Counted from the stretch's first letter, positions 36,686 to 45,655 are shown. The stretch is 64,000 bases of DNA from an uncultured Peptostreptococcaceae bacterium (GCA_944383455.1 CALWPP010000005.1:1-64000); one strand, 5' to 3'. Numbers and translations are program-made. Notes: generated from the letters alone by a model not told the origin.

Positions 36686-37787
36686 AGAAGTAGTTTTGCT
36701 AGCTATATTTGTACCAATTTTTGCATTTACTCATTTTTTTATATATAATATTCAATTTATAAGTAGTAAAAATTATTTTTATGGTGTTTTTGTTGGGAAT
36801 ATTGATTTAGATGAAGATTATAAGAAGAACATAAATTCTAGTTACAAAAAAAGTATAAATATATTATTTTTAATAGTAGTGTTAACTTCTATTTTAAGTA
36901 TATTTTTATTTAAATTTAATATAACTTTTATATTTACTATTGAAATTATACTATATTCTGTGTTTTCTATTTATTTTCTTAGAAAATACTATATTGAAGT
37001 TATTACTCTAAAAAAAGATTTATTAAAAAATAGTAATAAAGATTTAGAAAAGATAAAATACAAAACTTCAATAGATACAGAACTTGTAAATAGAAAGTGT
37101 AAATTAAAGAAAAAATTTACAATACTTTTTTCTATATGTTTATTTTTTTCAGTAGCATCACTTTTATATTTGGCAATTAATTATAGTAACTTACCTGATA
37201 CTATACCAACTCATTGGAACTTATATGGAGAAGCTGACGCTTTTACTAAAAAAAGTATAAAAAATATATTTTTTATGAGTTTTATAGATATTAGTTTTAT
37301 ATTATTACTTTCAATTATTACAATTGAAACAATTGGTGCTAAATCAAATATAAACATTAAAGATATAGAAAATAATAGAGAAAAGTATATAATCTATCTA
37401 AATAGAATAGGATATTCATCTTTAATTATAACTTTGAGTATACAACTACTTACAACAACAAATCCAATATTTATTATCAAAAATATTGATAAACCAATGA
37501 TTTTTATATTACAGGCATTATTTATACCAATAATAGTTTCTTTTTTTATTATTTATAATTATATAAAACTAGACAGTATACTATCAAAAGAGAATACAGG
37601 TCTTTTTGAAGATGATGAAAAATGGATTTATGGGTTTGTATATTTTAATAAAGAAGACCCATCAACTATTGTAAGAAAGAGATTTGGTAGTGGATGGACT
37701 ATAAATATAGGTTCTCCTATAGGTAAATTAATTATGTTAATTATATTTTTAATGATTTTATTTCCACTTATGCTAATTAATAAATAA
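36678..37787 (+). CDS. DUF1648/DUF5808 polytopic membrane protein
   Basis: A 369-residue membrane protein with about eight hydrophobic helices. The DUF1648 signature is seen as LPDTIPTHWNLYGEADAFTK (near 175). The C-terminal part, KWIYGFVYFNKEDPSTIVRK then GSGWTINIGSPIGKL, is the DUF5808 pattern. Members of this family are often paired with YtrA-type GntR or ArsR repressors and include immunity or stress proteins such as SdpI-like ones; the precise role is unknown. Translation is coupled to the regulator by overlapping ATGAATGA. Confidence 0.85.
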   Translation: MNEEVVLLAIFVPIFAFTHFFIYNIQFISSKNYFYGVFVGNIDLDEDYKKNINSSYKKSINILFLIVVLTSILSIFLFKFNITFIFTIEIILYSVFSIYFLRKYYIEVITLKKDLLKNSNKDLEKIKYKTSIDTELVNRKCKLKKKFTILFSICLFFSVASLLYLAINYSNLPDTIPTHWNLYGEADAFTKKSIKNIFFMSFIDISFILLLSIITIETIGAKSNINIKDIENNREKYIIYLNRIGYSSLIITLSIQLLTTTNPIFIIKNIDKPMIFILQALFIPIIVSFFIIYNYIKLDSILSKENTGLFEDDEKWIYGFVYFNKEDPSTIVRKRFGSGWTINIGSPIGKLIMLIIFLMILFPLMLINK

Positions 37788-37954
37788 TAATATAAGATCT
37801 AATATAATTAATAGCCAACATAAAATTAAAGTGTATAAATTTTAATATAAATAGGTCTTAAAAATTATTTAATAATAAAAATAATACTTTAATCAATGAA
37901 TATTAAAATATATTATAATAATAAATATATACATTAAATTTTTGGAGATAAATT

Positions 37955-39040
37955 ATGAACTTTATAACAGCAAAAGTCACTAATTCAAGGCTTATGGGAA
38001 GTCTTGGACTTATTATAAAATGGGAAAAAGAAGAAAATAAATTTTTTCAGTACTTTTTGCTTGATGCAGAAGGTCTTGGAGTAGCAGATTATGTTTCTTT
38101 AACTAATCCAGCAGAAAAAGATGATTATATTGAAGAAGAGAGATTAATGGGAGGACTTGGGTCTGATAGAATAGATTTAACTAAAGATGAAGCATTATTA
38201 TTACTTAAATCATTCGTTGATAAAAATATAAGATACGATAAAGAGCTACCAGAAAATAGTGATGAATTTTTGAGTTTATTAAATGATTTTAACACTAATA
38301 TTTCTTATGAGAGTATATTTAATAAAATATTAAAAAATATAGAAAATGAAGTAGAATTTATAAATTATATGGTTATGAGATTTATTGCAAGAGATAGAGA
38401 ATCTATTTATTACTTCTCAAAAAATAAAGATTTATCAAATATGCATATAACAAGTATAAATGGAACATTACTAAAAAACACAGTAACAAAAAAATCAAAT
38501 AATAAATTTATAAGTGAAGCTATTTATGAAGATAATGATGGATACTATACTTGTAAAATTGCTATGAGTATTGAAAAGTACAAAAATAGTTTTAAGTTAA
38601 ATTCAATAATTGTAGGAGAAAGAGAAGGTATTTTTGATTTTGAGGTATTTGATGAAATATCAAAAGAAGAATTTATTTGTATTTATAATATAAAAAATAA
38701 AAAAGAGTTTTTAGAAAAGTTTTATATAGAAAATCCATTTTTACAAAAAAATGAAATTGATTATAGTTCATTTTTTACTCTATTTAAATTTAATAACAAC
38801 CATGTAAAAGATAATATTTATGTAATTAATAATGATATAAAATCACTTTTTTATCAAGTTAATGATGAATTTTTTGTATCAACTTATAATGAAGAAGATA
38901 GAAAAAATATAAACAAAATATTAGTAAATAATTATGATGAATATTTAACTGAAAAAGAACAATTATACTTTGAAGAAAATGTATTGTATGATTTTATAGA
39001 ATCAGGTTCTGATAATTTTTATGACTTTTTAGATATATAA
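37955..39040 (+). CDS. Hypothetical protein, 361 residues
   Basis: Not recognised. A soluble acidic protein without signal peptide. It begins MNFITAKVTNSRLMGSLGLII and has FFQYFLLDAEGLGVADYVSL, which looks like a beta-rich first domain. The rest is helical, with a run of acidic residues at the C-terminus (ESGSDNFYDFLDI). GGAG lies 8 nt before the ATG. It is monocistronic with a strong terminator. Base composition is like the neighbours, so there is no sign of recent transfer. Confidence 0.7.
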   Translation: MNFITAKVTNSRLMGSLGLIIKWEKEENKFFQYFLLDAEGLGVADYVSLTNPAEKDDYIEEERLMGGLGSDRIDLTKDEALLLLKSFVDKNIRYDKELPENSDEFLSLLNDFNTNISYESIFNKILKNIENEVEFINYMVMRFIARDRESIYYFSKNKDLSNMHITSINGTLLKNTVTKKSNNKFISEAIYEDNDGYYTCKIAMSIEKYKNSFKLNSIIVGEREGIFDFEVFDEISKEEFICIYNIKNKKEFLEKFYIENPFLQKNEIDYSSFFTLFKFNNNHVKDNIYVINNDIKSLFYQVNDEFFVSTYNEEDRKNINKILVNNYDEYLTEKEQLYFEENVLYDFIESGSDNFYDFLDI

Positions 39041-39069
39041 AAATTGTTAATAAAAGTATTTGCAATATA

Positions 39070-39103
39070 AAAAGCTGTGAAGATTATCGACTTCACAGCT
39101 TTT
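39070..39103 (+). terminator. Terminator of the 361-residue gene
   Basis: AAAAGCTGTGAAG / CTTCACAGCTTTT with an 8-nt loop and T residues. Confidence 0.9.
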
Positions 39104-39132
39104 TAATGTATTTATAATATTGGGGGAATATT

Positions 39133-39231
39133 ATGAGGAATACATTTATATTATTGTCAGATAGGATTTTTTTATACATAAAAAATATAAAAAAATTTAC
39201 ATTTCTTCTTCATCAAACTCTTCCATATTAA
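39133..39231 (+). CDS. Possible 32-residue basic peptide
   Basis: ATG at 39133, 6 nt after GGGGGA, opens a 32-codon frame giving MRNTFILLSDRIFLYIKNIK then KFTFLLHQTLPY. It is basic and hydrophobic. The frame runs into the 3-prime end of the opposite-strand Asn/Gln-rich gene. A motif upstream (TATTGGGGGAATA) recurs at 61583. Coding status is uncertain. Confidence 0.25.
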   Translation: MRNTFILLSDRIFLYIKNIKKFTFLLHQTLPY

Positions 39232-39676
39232 AAGGAGTCATATTAGTCATACTAAAATAATTATTAATCATTTGGCATAGCATCATTTGATACGTCATCA
39301 TTTGTTGTATAACATAAGGGTTCATCTGATTAATTGGAGGTATTTGCTGATTAAAATTTGGTATCATATTAGATGATTGATTACATTCATTATTTTGATT
39401 AATACTATTATTAAAGTTTGTCATCATATTAGGTATTTGATTTAAGTCATTATTTTGCATACAATTATTCATATTTGGAGTCATATAAGGCATTTGATTT
39501 AAATTATTATTTTGATTAATGCCACCATTCATATTAGGAACCATATAAGGAAATTGATTTAGTTCATTATTATTTTGATTATCGTATACGTGTTTAATAC
39601 TATTGTAACCACTATATATGCTAGGATCTACATAAGGATTTGGATAAAAATAATTAAAATTGTTGTCTTGATTCAT
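39197..39676 (-). CDS. Asn/Gln/Met-rich repeat protein
   Basis: A 159-residue low-complexity protein. Four imperfect repeats of about 20 residues share the pattern N-N-x-L-N-Q-x-P-x-M-x-P-N-M-N, for example NNNLNQMPYMTPNMN and NNDLNQIPNMMTNFN. The C-terminal part has QQMMTYQMMLCQMINNYF and an acidic end EEFDEEEM. There is no signal peptide. The start is the ATG at 39676 behind GGGAGGT. Such composition is found in spore-coat and exosporium proteins and in prion-like aggregating proteins; no family can be named. It is divergent from the ArsR/CadA operon. Confidence 0.7.
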   Translation of the reverse strand: MNQDNNFNYFYPNPYVDPSIYSGYNSIKHVYDNQNNNELNQFPYMVPNMNGGINQNNNLNQMPYMTPNMNNCMQNNDLNQIPNMMTNFNNSINQNNECNQSSNMIPNFNQQIPPINQMNPYVIQQMMTYQMMLCQMINNYFSMTNMTPFNMEEFDEEEM

Positions 39677-39743
39677 AAAATTACCTCCCAAAATTAATAT
39701 CGTATTAAAATTTTATTCTACAGAAAAATATATATGAATTATA

Positions 39744-39795
39744 TTGACAATTAATTTGAAATAATTTACCATAATATATGAACATATATTCATAT
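39744..39795 (+). promoter_or_regulatory. Promoter and ArsR/SmtB-type operator of the metal-export operon
   Basis: TTGACA (39744-39749), 17-nt spacer and TACCAT (39767-39772). Just downstream, ATATGAA (39776-39782) and TTCATAT (39789-39795) form an inverted repeat whose core TGAACATATATTCA is close to the ArsR/SmtB operator TGAACA-NN-TGTTCA. Binding would block the start site and ribosome site. Confidence 0.75.
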
Positions 39796-39808
39796 ATTGG
39801 AGGTATTT

Positions 39809-40174
39809 ATGAAAAATGATATACAACTTTGTGAAGAGGTAGAAGTTCATACAGAAATAGTAAAAGATTTTGAAAACAAAATGATTGAAGATGAAATACT
39901 TTATGATTTAGCAGAGCTTTTTAAGGTATTTGGAGATACGACAAGAATAAAAATTATATATGTTTTATTTGAAAAAGAAATGTGTGTTTGTGATATAGCA
40001 AATTTACTATCAATGTCTCAATCTGCGATATCTCATCAACTAAGAGTGTTAAAAAGTGCAAGACTTGTTAAATTTAGAAAAGAGGGAAAAACAGTTTTTT
40101 ATTCTTTAGATGACTGTCATATAAATAAAATTTTTAATGAAGGTCTAAGTCATATAAAAGAAATTTATAAGTAG
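39809..40174 (+). CDS. ArsR/SmtB-family metal-sensing repressor (CadC/CmtR type)
   Basis: A 121-residue winged-helix repressor. The recognition helix region is SMSQSAISHQLRVLKSARLV. A CVCD motif (EMCVCDIANLL) in the alpha-3 position forms the Cd/Pb site of CadC-like sensors, and the C-terminal helix has DCHINKIFNEGLSHIKE, matching the alpha-5 D-x-H...H-x-x-E zinc site. Both sites seem present. The ATG at 39809 follows GGAGG; an upstream in-frame TTG at 39797 overlaps that site. It is the first gene of an operon with the metal ATPase and should autorepress until metal binds. Confidence 0.9.
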   Translation: MKNDIQLCEEVEVHTEIVKDFENKMIEDEILYDLAELFKVFGDTTRIKIIYVLFEKEMCVCDIANLLSMSQSAISHQLRVLKSARLVKFRKEGKTVFYSLDDCHINKIFNEGLSHIKEIYK

Positions 40175-40183
40175 GTGAAAACA

Positions 40184-42301
40184 GTGGAAGATACTTTAAT
40201 AAAAAAAGATATATATTTAGAAGGTCTTAATTGTGCTCATTGCGCACAAGTTATAAATGATAAAATAGAAAAACTAGAAGAAGTTAATAGTGCTAATTTG
40301 AATTTTATAAATAAAAAACTTACTATAAATATAAATTCTGATGTTGATTACAATATTTTATCACAAAAAATAAAAGATATAATAGATAAGATAGAACCTG
40401 GACTTAATATAATATTTGAAAATGATTTTGAAAGCAATGCGAAAATTAGTAATACAACAATAGAAAAAGATGATACAAAAGATGAACTTATAAAATTAGC
40501 AATAGGATTAGCAGTTTATTTATTTGGAATATACCAAAGTATATCTGGTAAAGAAAGTTTATTCGGTAATGTTATATTTATAATAACCTACTTTTTAGTT
40601 GGTTTTGATGTTTTGAAAAAATCATTAAAAAATATATTAAATGGTAAAGTTTTAGATGAGAACTTTTTAATGAGCTTAGCAACTATTGGAGCTATAGCGA
40701 TTAATGAAATACCAGAAGCCGTTGGAGTTATGCTTTTTTATAAAATAGGCGAATATCTTCAAAAAAAGGCTGTTGGTAAATCTAGAAAATCTATTGCTTC
40801 ACTAATGGATATAAGACCAAATACTGCCAACCTAAAAGTAGGTTCAAAAATTGAAGTAGCAAGCCCTAGTGAAGTTAAAATTGGAGATACTATAATAGTA
40901 AAAAATGGTGAAAAAGTTCCGCTTGACGGAGTTGTTATAGATGGTAGCTCTATGGTAGATACTTCTTGCTTAACAGGAGAGTCAGTTTTTAGAGGTGTAT
41001 CTATAGGAGATGAGGTTTTATCAGGGTTTATAAATAAAAATTCAACTTTAACTATTAAAGTTTCAAAAGAATTTGAGGATTCAACAATTTCAAAAATACT
41101 TGATTTAGTTGAGAATGCTAGTTCAAAAAAATCAAAAACTGAAAACTTCATAACAAAATTTGCAAGATACTATACACCAATAGTGGTTTTACTTTCTATT
41201 TTAATAACTTTCATAACACCTATTTTAACAGATAAAAGTTTATCAGAATCATTTTATAATGGACTTGTGTTTTTAGTAGTTTCTTGTCCTTGTGCATTAG
41301 TTTTATCAATTCCACTTACTTACTTTAGTGGAATAGGAGTAGCATCAAAAAATGGTATTTTAATAAAGGGAAGTAACTATTTAGAGTATTTAAGAAATAT
41401 TGATACAGTTATATTTGACAAAACAGGAACTTTAACAGAAGGAGTTTTTGATGTTTCAAAAATAAAAGGAATAAATATAACAGATGATAAGTTACTAGAA
41501 TATTGTGCATTTGCTGAAGTAAACTCAAATCACCCAATAGCTAAATCTATACTAAAGGCATATGATAAAGAAGTTGATATAGAAAAAATTATATCTTACG
41601 AAGAAATAGATTCTTATGGTGTGAAGGTTAATTATGACAACAATAATATATTAGTAGGAAATGAAAAATTACTAAAAAAAGAAAACATACTATTTACTAA
41701 ACCAAATGAATTTGGGACTATAGTATATGTTGCTGTTAATCAAGTTTACAAAGGCTATATAGTAATATCTGATAAAATAAAGGATGAAAGCGAAGAAGCA
41801 CTAAAAAGTATTAAAAATATGAATATAGATACTATTATGCTAACTGGTGATAATGAAGGAGTAGCAAAAAATGTTTCTAAAAAACTTAAAATAGATAAAT
41901 ACTATGCTAATTTACTTCCTATTGACAAGGTAAATAGATTAGAAGAAATTATAAAAGATAACAAAAAGGTAGCTTTTGTAGGAGATGGAATAAATGATGC
42001 TCCTGTACTTAAAAGAGCTGATATTGGTATTTCTATGGGTGGTATTGGCTCTGATTGTGCTATAGAGGCGTCAGATATAGTTATAATGAATGATGATATA
42101 AGTAAAATCAAAAAAGGAATAGAAATATCAGAAAAAACTTATAAGATAGTTTGGCAAAATATAATATTTGCACTTTCTATAAAAGCTATTGTTATGATTT
42201 TAGGTGCAGGAGGAGTGGCATCTATGTGGGAAGCTATATTTGCAGATGTTGGCGTAAGTATTTTAGCAGTATTAAATTCTATGAGAATAATGAAAGCCTA
42301 G
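40184..42301 (+). CDS. cadA: Cd2+/Zn2+/Pb2+-exporting P1B-type ATPase
   Basis: A 705-residue soft-metal exporter. The N-terminal heavy-metal domain has NCAHC (Cys17, Cys20). The transmembrane metal site is SCPCAL (near 368), phosphorylation Asp in FDKTGTLTEG (near 413), HP locus in NSNHPIAK, and the hinge GDGINDAPVLKRADIGISMG. The CPC motif and C-terminal helices fit the ZntA/CadA subgroup. The GTG at 40184 follows TAGGTG; the GTG at 40175 lies in that site. It is coupled to the ArsR-type sensor and ends in a bidirectional terminator. Confidence 0.93.
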   Translation: MEDTLIKKDIYLEGLNCAHCAQVINDKIEKLEEVNSANLNFINKKLTININSDVDYNILSQKIKDIIDKIEPGLNIIFENDFESNAKISNTTIEKDDTKDELIKLAIGLAVYLFGIYQSISGKESLFGNVIFIITYFLVGFDVLKKSLKNILNGKVLDENFLMSLATIGAIAINEIPEAVGVMLFYKIGEYLQKKAVGKSRKSIASLMDIRPNTANLKVGSKIEVASPSEVKIGDTIIVKNGEKVPLDGVVIDGSSMVDTSCLTGESVFRGVSIGDEVLSGFINKNSTLTIKVSKEFEDSTISKILDLVENASSKKSKTENFITKFARYYTPIVVLLSILITFITPILTDKSLSESFYNGLVFLVVSCPCALVLSIPLTYFSGIGVASKNGILIKGSNYLEYLRNIDTVIFDKTGTLTEGVFDVSKIKGINITDDKLLEYCAFAEVNSNHPIAKSILKAYDKEVDIEKIISYEEIDSYGVKVNYDNNNILVGNEKLLKKENILFTKPNEFGTIVYVAVNQVYKGYIVISDKIKDESEEALKSIKNMNIDTIMLTGDNEGVAKNVSKKLKIDKYYANLLPIDKVNRLEEIIKDNKKVAFVGDGINDAPVLKRADIGISMGGIGSDCAIEASDIVIMNDDISKIKKGIEISEKTYKIVWQNIIFALSIKAIVMILGAGGVASMWEAIFADVGVSILAVLNSMRIMKA

Positions 42302-42317
42302 AAAATTTCTAGGCTTT
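42293..42317. terminator. Bidirectional terminator between cadA and the TrhA gene
   Basis: AAAGCCTAG / CTAGGCTTT around AAAATTT, overlapping the cadA stop codon and adjoining the minus-strand gene end. Confidence 0.85.
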
Positions 42318-42965
42318 TTATATTACATATTTAAAAACACATAAAAAGTGTGTATAAGTTCCAAGCATTATAAATATATGGAATATCTCATGATATCCTA
42401 AATGTTTCGATTGTAAAAATTTTGGTTTGATAGCATAAATTAATGCACCAATAGTATAAAATACACCACCAACTACTAAAAGAGTAAGACCTTCTGGTGA
42501 AAGTGCAGTTTTTAGCGGTTCTATTAAAAATATAGACATCCAACCCATTCCAACGTAAATTAAAGTTGAAAGCCATCTTGGGCAGTTAAACCAAATAAGT
42601 TTAAAGCAAATTCCAATAACTGCAATAATAGCTATAATAAAAAACATTGGTAAACCAGTAGTTTTTTCTAGTGCTATTAAACAAAAAGGAGTATATGAAC
42701 CTGCTATAAGCAAAAATATCATAGCATGATCAAGTCTTCTTAAAAATGATATAACTTTATCTGTTGAAACAACTAAGTGATAAGTTGCAGAAGAAGCATA
42801 AAGTAAAATCATACTTATACCAAATATTATAACAGCAGTTAAAGATAAAAATGAAGGATTACTTATAGCAGTTTTAATAACTAAAGCTAAAAGCCCAATA
42901 AATGAAAGAATAGCCCCAGCTAAATGAGTAAATCCGTTTATTGGCTCTCTAAGGTAATTATTCAA
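42318..42965 (-). CDS. TrhA/hemolysin III (YqfA) family membrane protein
   Basis: A 215-residue protein of the PAQR-like hemolysin III family with seven hydrophobic helices. Conserved residues include NGFTHLAG, SATYHL, RRLDHAMIFLLIAGSYTPFCL and the C-terminal HLGYHEIFHIFIMLG, which together carry the Ser, Asp and His that bind zinc in this superfamily. Relatives alter membrane homeostasis; haemolysis is not implied. The start is the TTG at 42965 behind GGGAGGTG; an in-frame ATG upstream would lie before that ribosome site. Confidence 0.88.
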   Translation of the reverse strand: MNNYLREPINGFTHLAGAILSFIGLLALVIKTAISNPSFLSLTAVIIFGISMILLYASSATYHLVVSTDKVISFLRRLDHAMIFLLIAGSYTPFCLIALEKTTGLPMFFIIAIIAVIGICFKLIWFNCPRWLSTLIYVGMGWMSIFLIEPLKTALSPEGLTLLVVGGVFYTIGALIYAIKPKFLQSKHLGYHEIFHIFIMLGTYTHFLCVFKYVI

Positions 42966-43091
42966 AAAAACACCTCCCATTAAAATATACATAATTTTAA
43001 ATTCAATATTTTATTTTTATAATATTATTATAATTGAAAAAAATTACTTCGTATATCAAAATTTTTTAAATTATTAATTTTTAAATAACAC

Positions 43092-43122
43092 AAAGGGCTA
43101 TCCTCTTTGAGATAACCCTTTT
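43092..43122 (-). terminator. Terminator of the FtsH-like gene
   Basis: Read on the minus strand: AAAGGGTTATC / GATAGCCCTTT with a G-U pair and short T-rich tail. Confidence 0.65.
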
Positions 43123-43124
43123 TA

Positions 43125-44522
43125 TTAACAAATTTCTTTTCTTATAAGAGATTTTAACTCATCATGTGTCATGGTTTCATTTTCAAATAAATGATTAGAT
43201 ATTATATGTAATTCGTTTATATTATTTTGAAGAAGTTCTAAAGTTTCCTCATAACATTTTTCTACGATACTATTAGCTTCTTTTTGAATTTTTTCAGATA
43301 AAAATGATTTAGTATTATTATCTAAAGTCATAAATCCCAAATCACTCATTCCATACTCACAAACCATTTGATTTGCAATATCTGTAACTTTTCTTAAATC
43401 ATCTTTTGCTCCAGTTGATTTTTGGTTAAAAATAAGTTCCTCAGAAGCTTTACCTGCAAGAAGTATTTTCATTTTTCCAATAAGTTCATCTTTTGTATAG
43501 ATATATCTATCTTCATCAGGAAGTTGAAGAACATATCCAAGAGCCTGACCTCTAGGTATTATAGATATTTTTTGAATTGGAGATATACCAACTAAATCAC
43601 TAACGAGTGCATGACCTGCTTCATGGTAAGATACTATTTTTTTCTCTTTTTCTATTAACTTAGAGTTTTTAGACTCAAGTCCTGCTATAACTCTTTCTAA
43701 AGCTTTATCAAAATGACTTTCAGTAATTAACTTACTATTTTCTCTAACTGCAAATATTGCTGCTTCATTTGCTATATTTGCAAGATGAGCTCCATTAAAA
43801 CCATGTGTTTTTTTAGCTAAAAGCTCTATGCTTACCCTTTTATCAAGAGGCTTATTTTTCGTATGTACTTTAAGTATTTCAAATCTTGTATGATAATTTG
43901 GAGAACCAATATGTATATGTCTATCAAATCTTCCAGGTCTTAATAGTGCTTCATCAAGTAAATCAAGCCTATTAGTTGCTCCAATTACTATAACATTAGA
44001 ATCTTTTGTAAATCCGTCCATTTCAACTAAAAGTTGGTTTAGAGTTTGGTCTTTTTCGTTGTTACTTTCAGAATGTCTTTTTGCACCTAGTGCGTCTATT
44101 TCATCAATAAATATTATACTTGGAGCTTCTTTTCTTGCTTTTTCAAATAAAGTTCTAACTCTTTTTGCACCAACTCCAACATATTTTTCAACAAATTCAG
44201 AACCTGTAACATTAAAAAATGATGAATTAGTCTCACCTGCAACAGCTGAAGCTAAAAGTGTTTTACCAGTACCTGGAGGACCATAAAATAACACACCTTT
44301 TGGTATTTTTGCACCCATTTTTTTGTATTTTTCTGGATTTTTCATAAAATCAACTATTTCAAAAAGTTCTTCCTTAACCTCATCAAGTCCAGCAACATCA
44401 TCAAACGTTGTTTTAGGTTTTGTATATGAAGAATCGTCAGGTGTTTCTTTTTCCATTTTTGTTTGTGCAAAAACTGGAACAGGTTTATTAAGTTTTTTAA
44501 ATAAATTGTTAAGCATTTTCAT
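43125..44522 (-). CDS. FtsH-like AAA zinc protease without membrane anchor
   Basis: A 465-residue protein with an FtsH AAA module (Walker A GPPGTGKT near 85; Walker B IIFIDEIDALG; SRH RPGRFDRHIHIG) and an M41 peptidase domain with zinc motif HEAGH (near 301). Typical FtsH has about 600-650 residues with two N-terminal membrane helices; here only about 40 polar residues precede the AAA domain (FKKLNKPVPVFAQTKMEKE) and no helix is present. It therefore should be soluble or attached by a partner. Start at ATG 44522 behind GAGGTG. It could be a housekeeping substitute or a specialised protease; another full ftsH elsewhere is expected. Confidence 0.88.
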   Translation of the reverse strand: MKMLNNLFKKLNKPVPVFAQTKMEKETPDDSSYTKPKTTFDDVAGLDEVKEELFEIVDFMKNPEKYKKMGAKIPKGVLFYGPPGTGKTLLASAVAGETNSSFFNVTGSEFVEKYVGVGAKRVRTLFEKARKEAPSIIFIDEIDALGAKRHSESNNEKDQTLNQLLVEMDGFTKDSNVIVIGATNRLDLLDEALLRPGRFDRHIHIGSPNYHTRFEILKVHTKNKPLDKRVSIELLAKKTHGFNGAHLANIANEAAIFAVRENSKLITESHFDKALERVIAGLESKNSKLIEKEKKIVSYHEAGHALVSDLVGISPIQKISIIPRGQALGYVLQLPDEDRYIYTKDELIGKMKILLAGKASEELIFNQKSTGAKDDLRKVTDIANQMVCEYGMSDLGFMTLDNNTKSFLSEKIQKEANSIVEKCYEETLELLQNNINELHIISNHLFENETMTHDELKSLIRKEIC

Positions 44523-44694
44523 AATCACACCTCAAAATACAATTATTTATTATAATCTATATTTTCCATAAATAGAAATTTTATTATAAAATTTTTAAAA
44601 TTTGATTTTAAATAATTTTTAACACATATATCTATTATGTCCATATATTAGAAAAATAGTAGTTTATATATATAAAATTAAATAATAAAAATAC

Positions 44695-44723
44695 TTGAAA
44701 TGTTTTTTTTTTTCTGATATACT
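44695..44723 (+). promoter_or_regulatory. Sigma-A promoter of infC-rpmI-rplT
   Basis: TTGAAA (44695-44700), 17-nt spacer that is mostly T, and TATACT (44718-44723); predicted start near 44730, at the head of the leader. Confidence 0.75.
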
Positions 44724-44729
44724 TTATAA

Positions 44730-44862
44730 GTACCAAAATAAGAAGAAGTCCGCTTCTCACCTTACGATAAGTATGTTGTAAGTGTAAATATAAGTTAAAG
44801 CCTTCAAAAGGCTATGTTTTTGTAAACTTATATGCGGATGATTATTCATTCGTTTTTTTATT
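44730..44862 (+). promoter_or_regulatory. L20-type autoregulatory leader upstream of infC
   Basis: The leader has a long-range pairing between TCCGC (44749-44753) and GCGGA (44834-44838), an inner helix ATAAGTT / AACTTAT with hairpin AAGCC-TTCAAAA-GGCT, and then a terminator (CGGATGA / TCATTCG plus T run, 44835-44862). This matches the layout of the Firmicute L20 leader, in which L20 binds an rRNA-like fold and favours termination. Assignment rests on position and layout, not on a covariance search. Confidence 0.65.
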
Positions 44863-44889
44863 TGTAAAATTTTTTGGAGGTGTACCACC

Positions 44890-45399
44890 ATAAGTAAAGA
44901 GGTAGCAATAAATGAACAAATAAGAGATAAGGAACTTAGAATTATCTCTGACTCTGGAGAACAGCTAGGTATAATGTCTGCAAAAGAAGCTCAATCAATA
45001 GCAAATAGTAGAGATTTAGACTTAGTTATGATTTCACCTAATGCTAAGCCACCAGTATGTAAAATAATGGATTATGGTAAGTATAAATATGAACAAGCTA
45101 GAAAAGAAAAAGAATCTAAGAAAAAGCAAAAAGTAATAAATGTAAAAGAGGTTAGATTAAGACCAGGTATAGAAGATAATGATTTAAATACTAAGGCTAA
45201 TCAAGCTATGAAGTTTCTTAAAAAAGGAGACAAAGTTAAAGTAGAGCTTAGATTCAGAGGTAGAGAACTTGGACACAAAGATATTGGTAAAGAAGTTATG
45301 CTTAAATTTATAGATATAGTAAAAGAGTTTGGAGAACCAACTAAAGCCCCAGCTTTTGAGGGTAATAATATGGTTGTAATGATAGATCCAAAAAAATAG
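44890..45399 (+). CDS. infC: Translation initiation factor IF-3 with ATA start codon
   Basis: A 169-residue IF-3, normal length, with N-terminal domain AINEQIRDKELRIISDSGEQ, linker YKYEQARKEKESKKKQK and C-domain EVRLRPGIEDNDLNTKANQA. The first ATG (44974) would remove 28 conserved residues. The reading frame instead starts at ATA (44890), 6 nt behind GGAGGTG, at SKEVAINEQIRD. Rare non-AUG starts in infC are known to allow IF-3 to repress its own translation, since IF-3 rejects such codons. First gene of infC-rpmI-rplT. Confidence 0.92.
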   Translation: MSKEVAINEQIRDKELRIISDSGEQLGIMSAKEAQSIANSRDLDLVMISPNAKPPVCKIMDYGKYKYEQARKEKESKKKQKVINVKEVRLRPGIEDNDLNTKANQAMKFLKKGDKVKVELRFRGRELGHKDIGKEVMLKFIDIVKEFGEPTKAPAFEGNNMVVMIDPKK

Positions 45400-45426
45400 T
45401 TATAAATTGAGAGGAGGAACTATACT

Positions 45427-45621
45427 ATGCCTAAAATGAAAACACATAAAGGTGCTAGTAAGAGATTTAGAAAAACTGGAACTGGAAAGTTAAAGAGAGC
45501 TAAAGCTTTCAGAAGACATATATTAACTAAGAAAGATGCTAAGACTAAAATGCAACTTAGAAAATCTGGAATAGTTACTGCAGGAGATGCAAAGAGAATA
45601 GCTCAATTATTACCATACTAA
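45427..45621 (+). CDS. rpmI: 50S ribosomal protein L35
   Basis: A 64-residue basic protein, standard length, starting [27 protein letters not shown] precedes the ATG. Second gene of the IF-3/L35/L20 operon. Confidence 0.97.
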   Translation: MPKMKTHKGASKRFRKTGTGKLKRAKAFRRHILTKKDAKTKMQLRKSGIVTAGDAKRIAQLLPY

Positions 45622-45655
45622 AATACGGATATAAAAAAACAAAGGAGGCAAAAAA

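Noticed and set aside
39197-39676. The nucleotide repeats of the Asn/Gln-rich gene read as a CRISPR array
   Set aside because: The repeats are imperfect, in frame with a coding gene and vary at codon positions; there are no constant repeats with unique spacers, and no cas genes are in the window.
40759-41151. A 130-codon minus-strand open frame inside cadA
   Set aside because: Ser/Phe/Ile-rich product typical of antisense reading of an AT-rich gene; no ribosome site.
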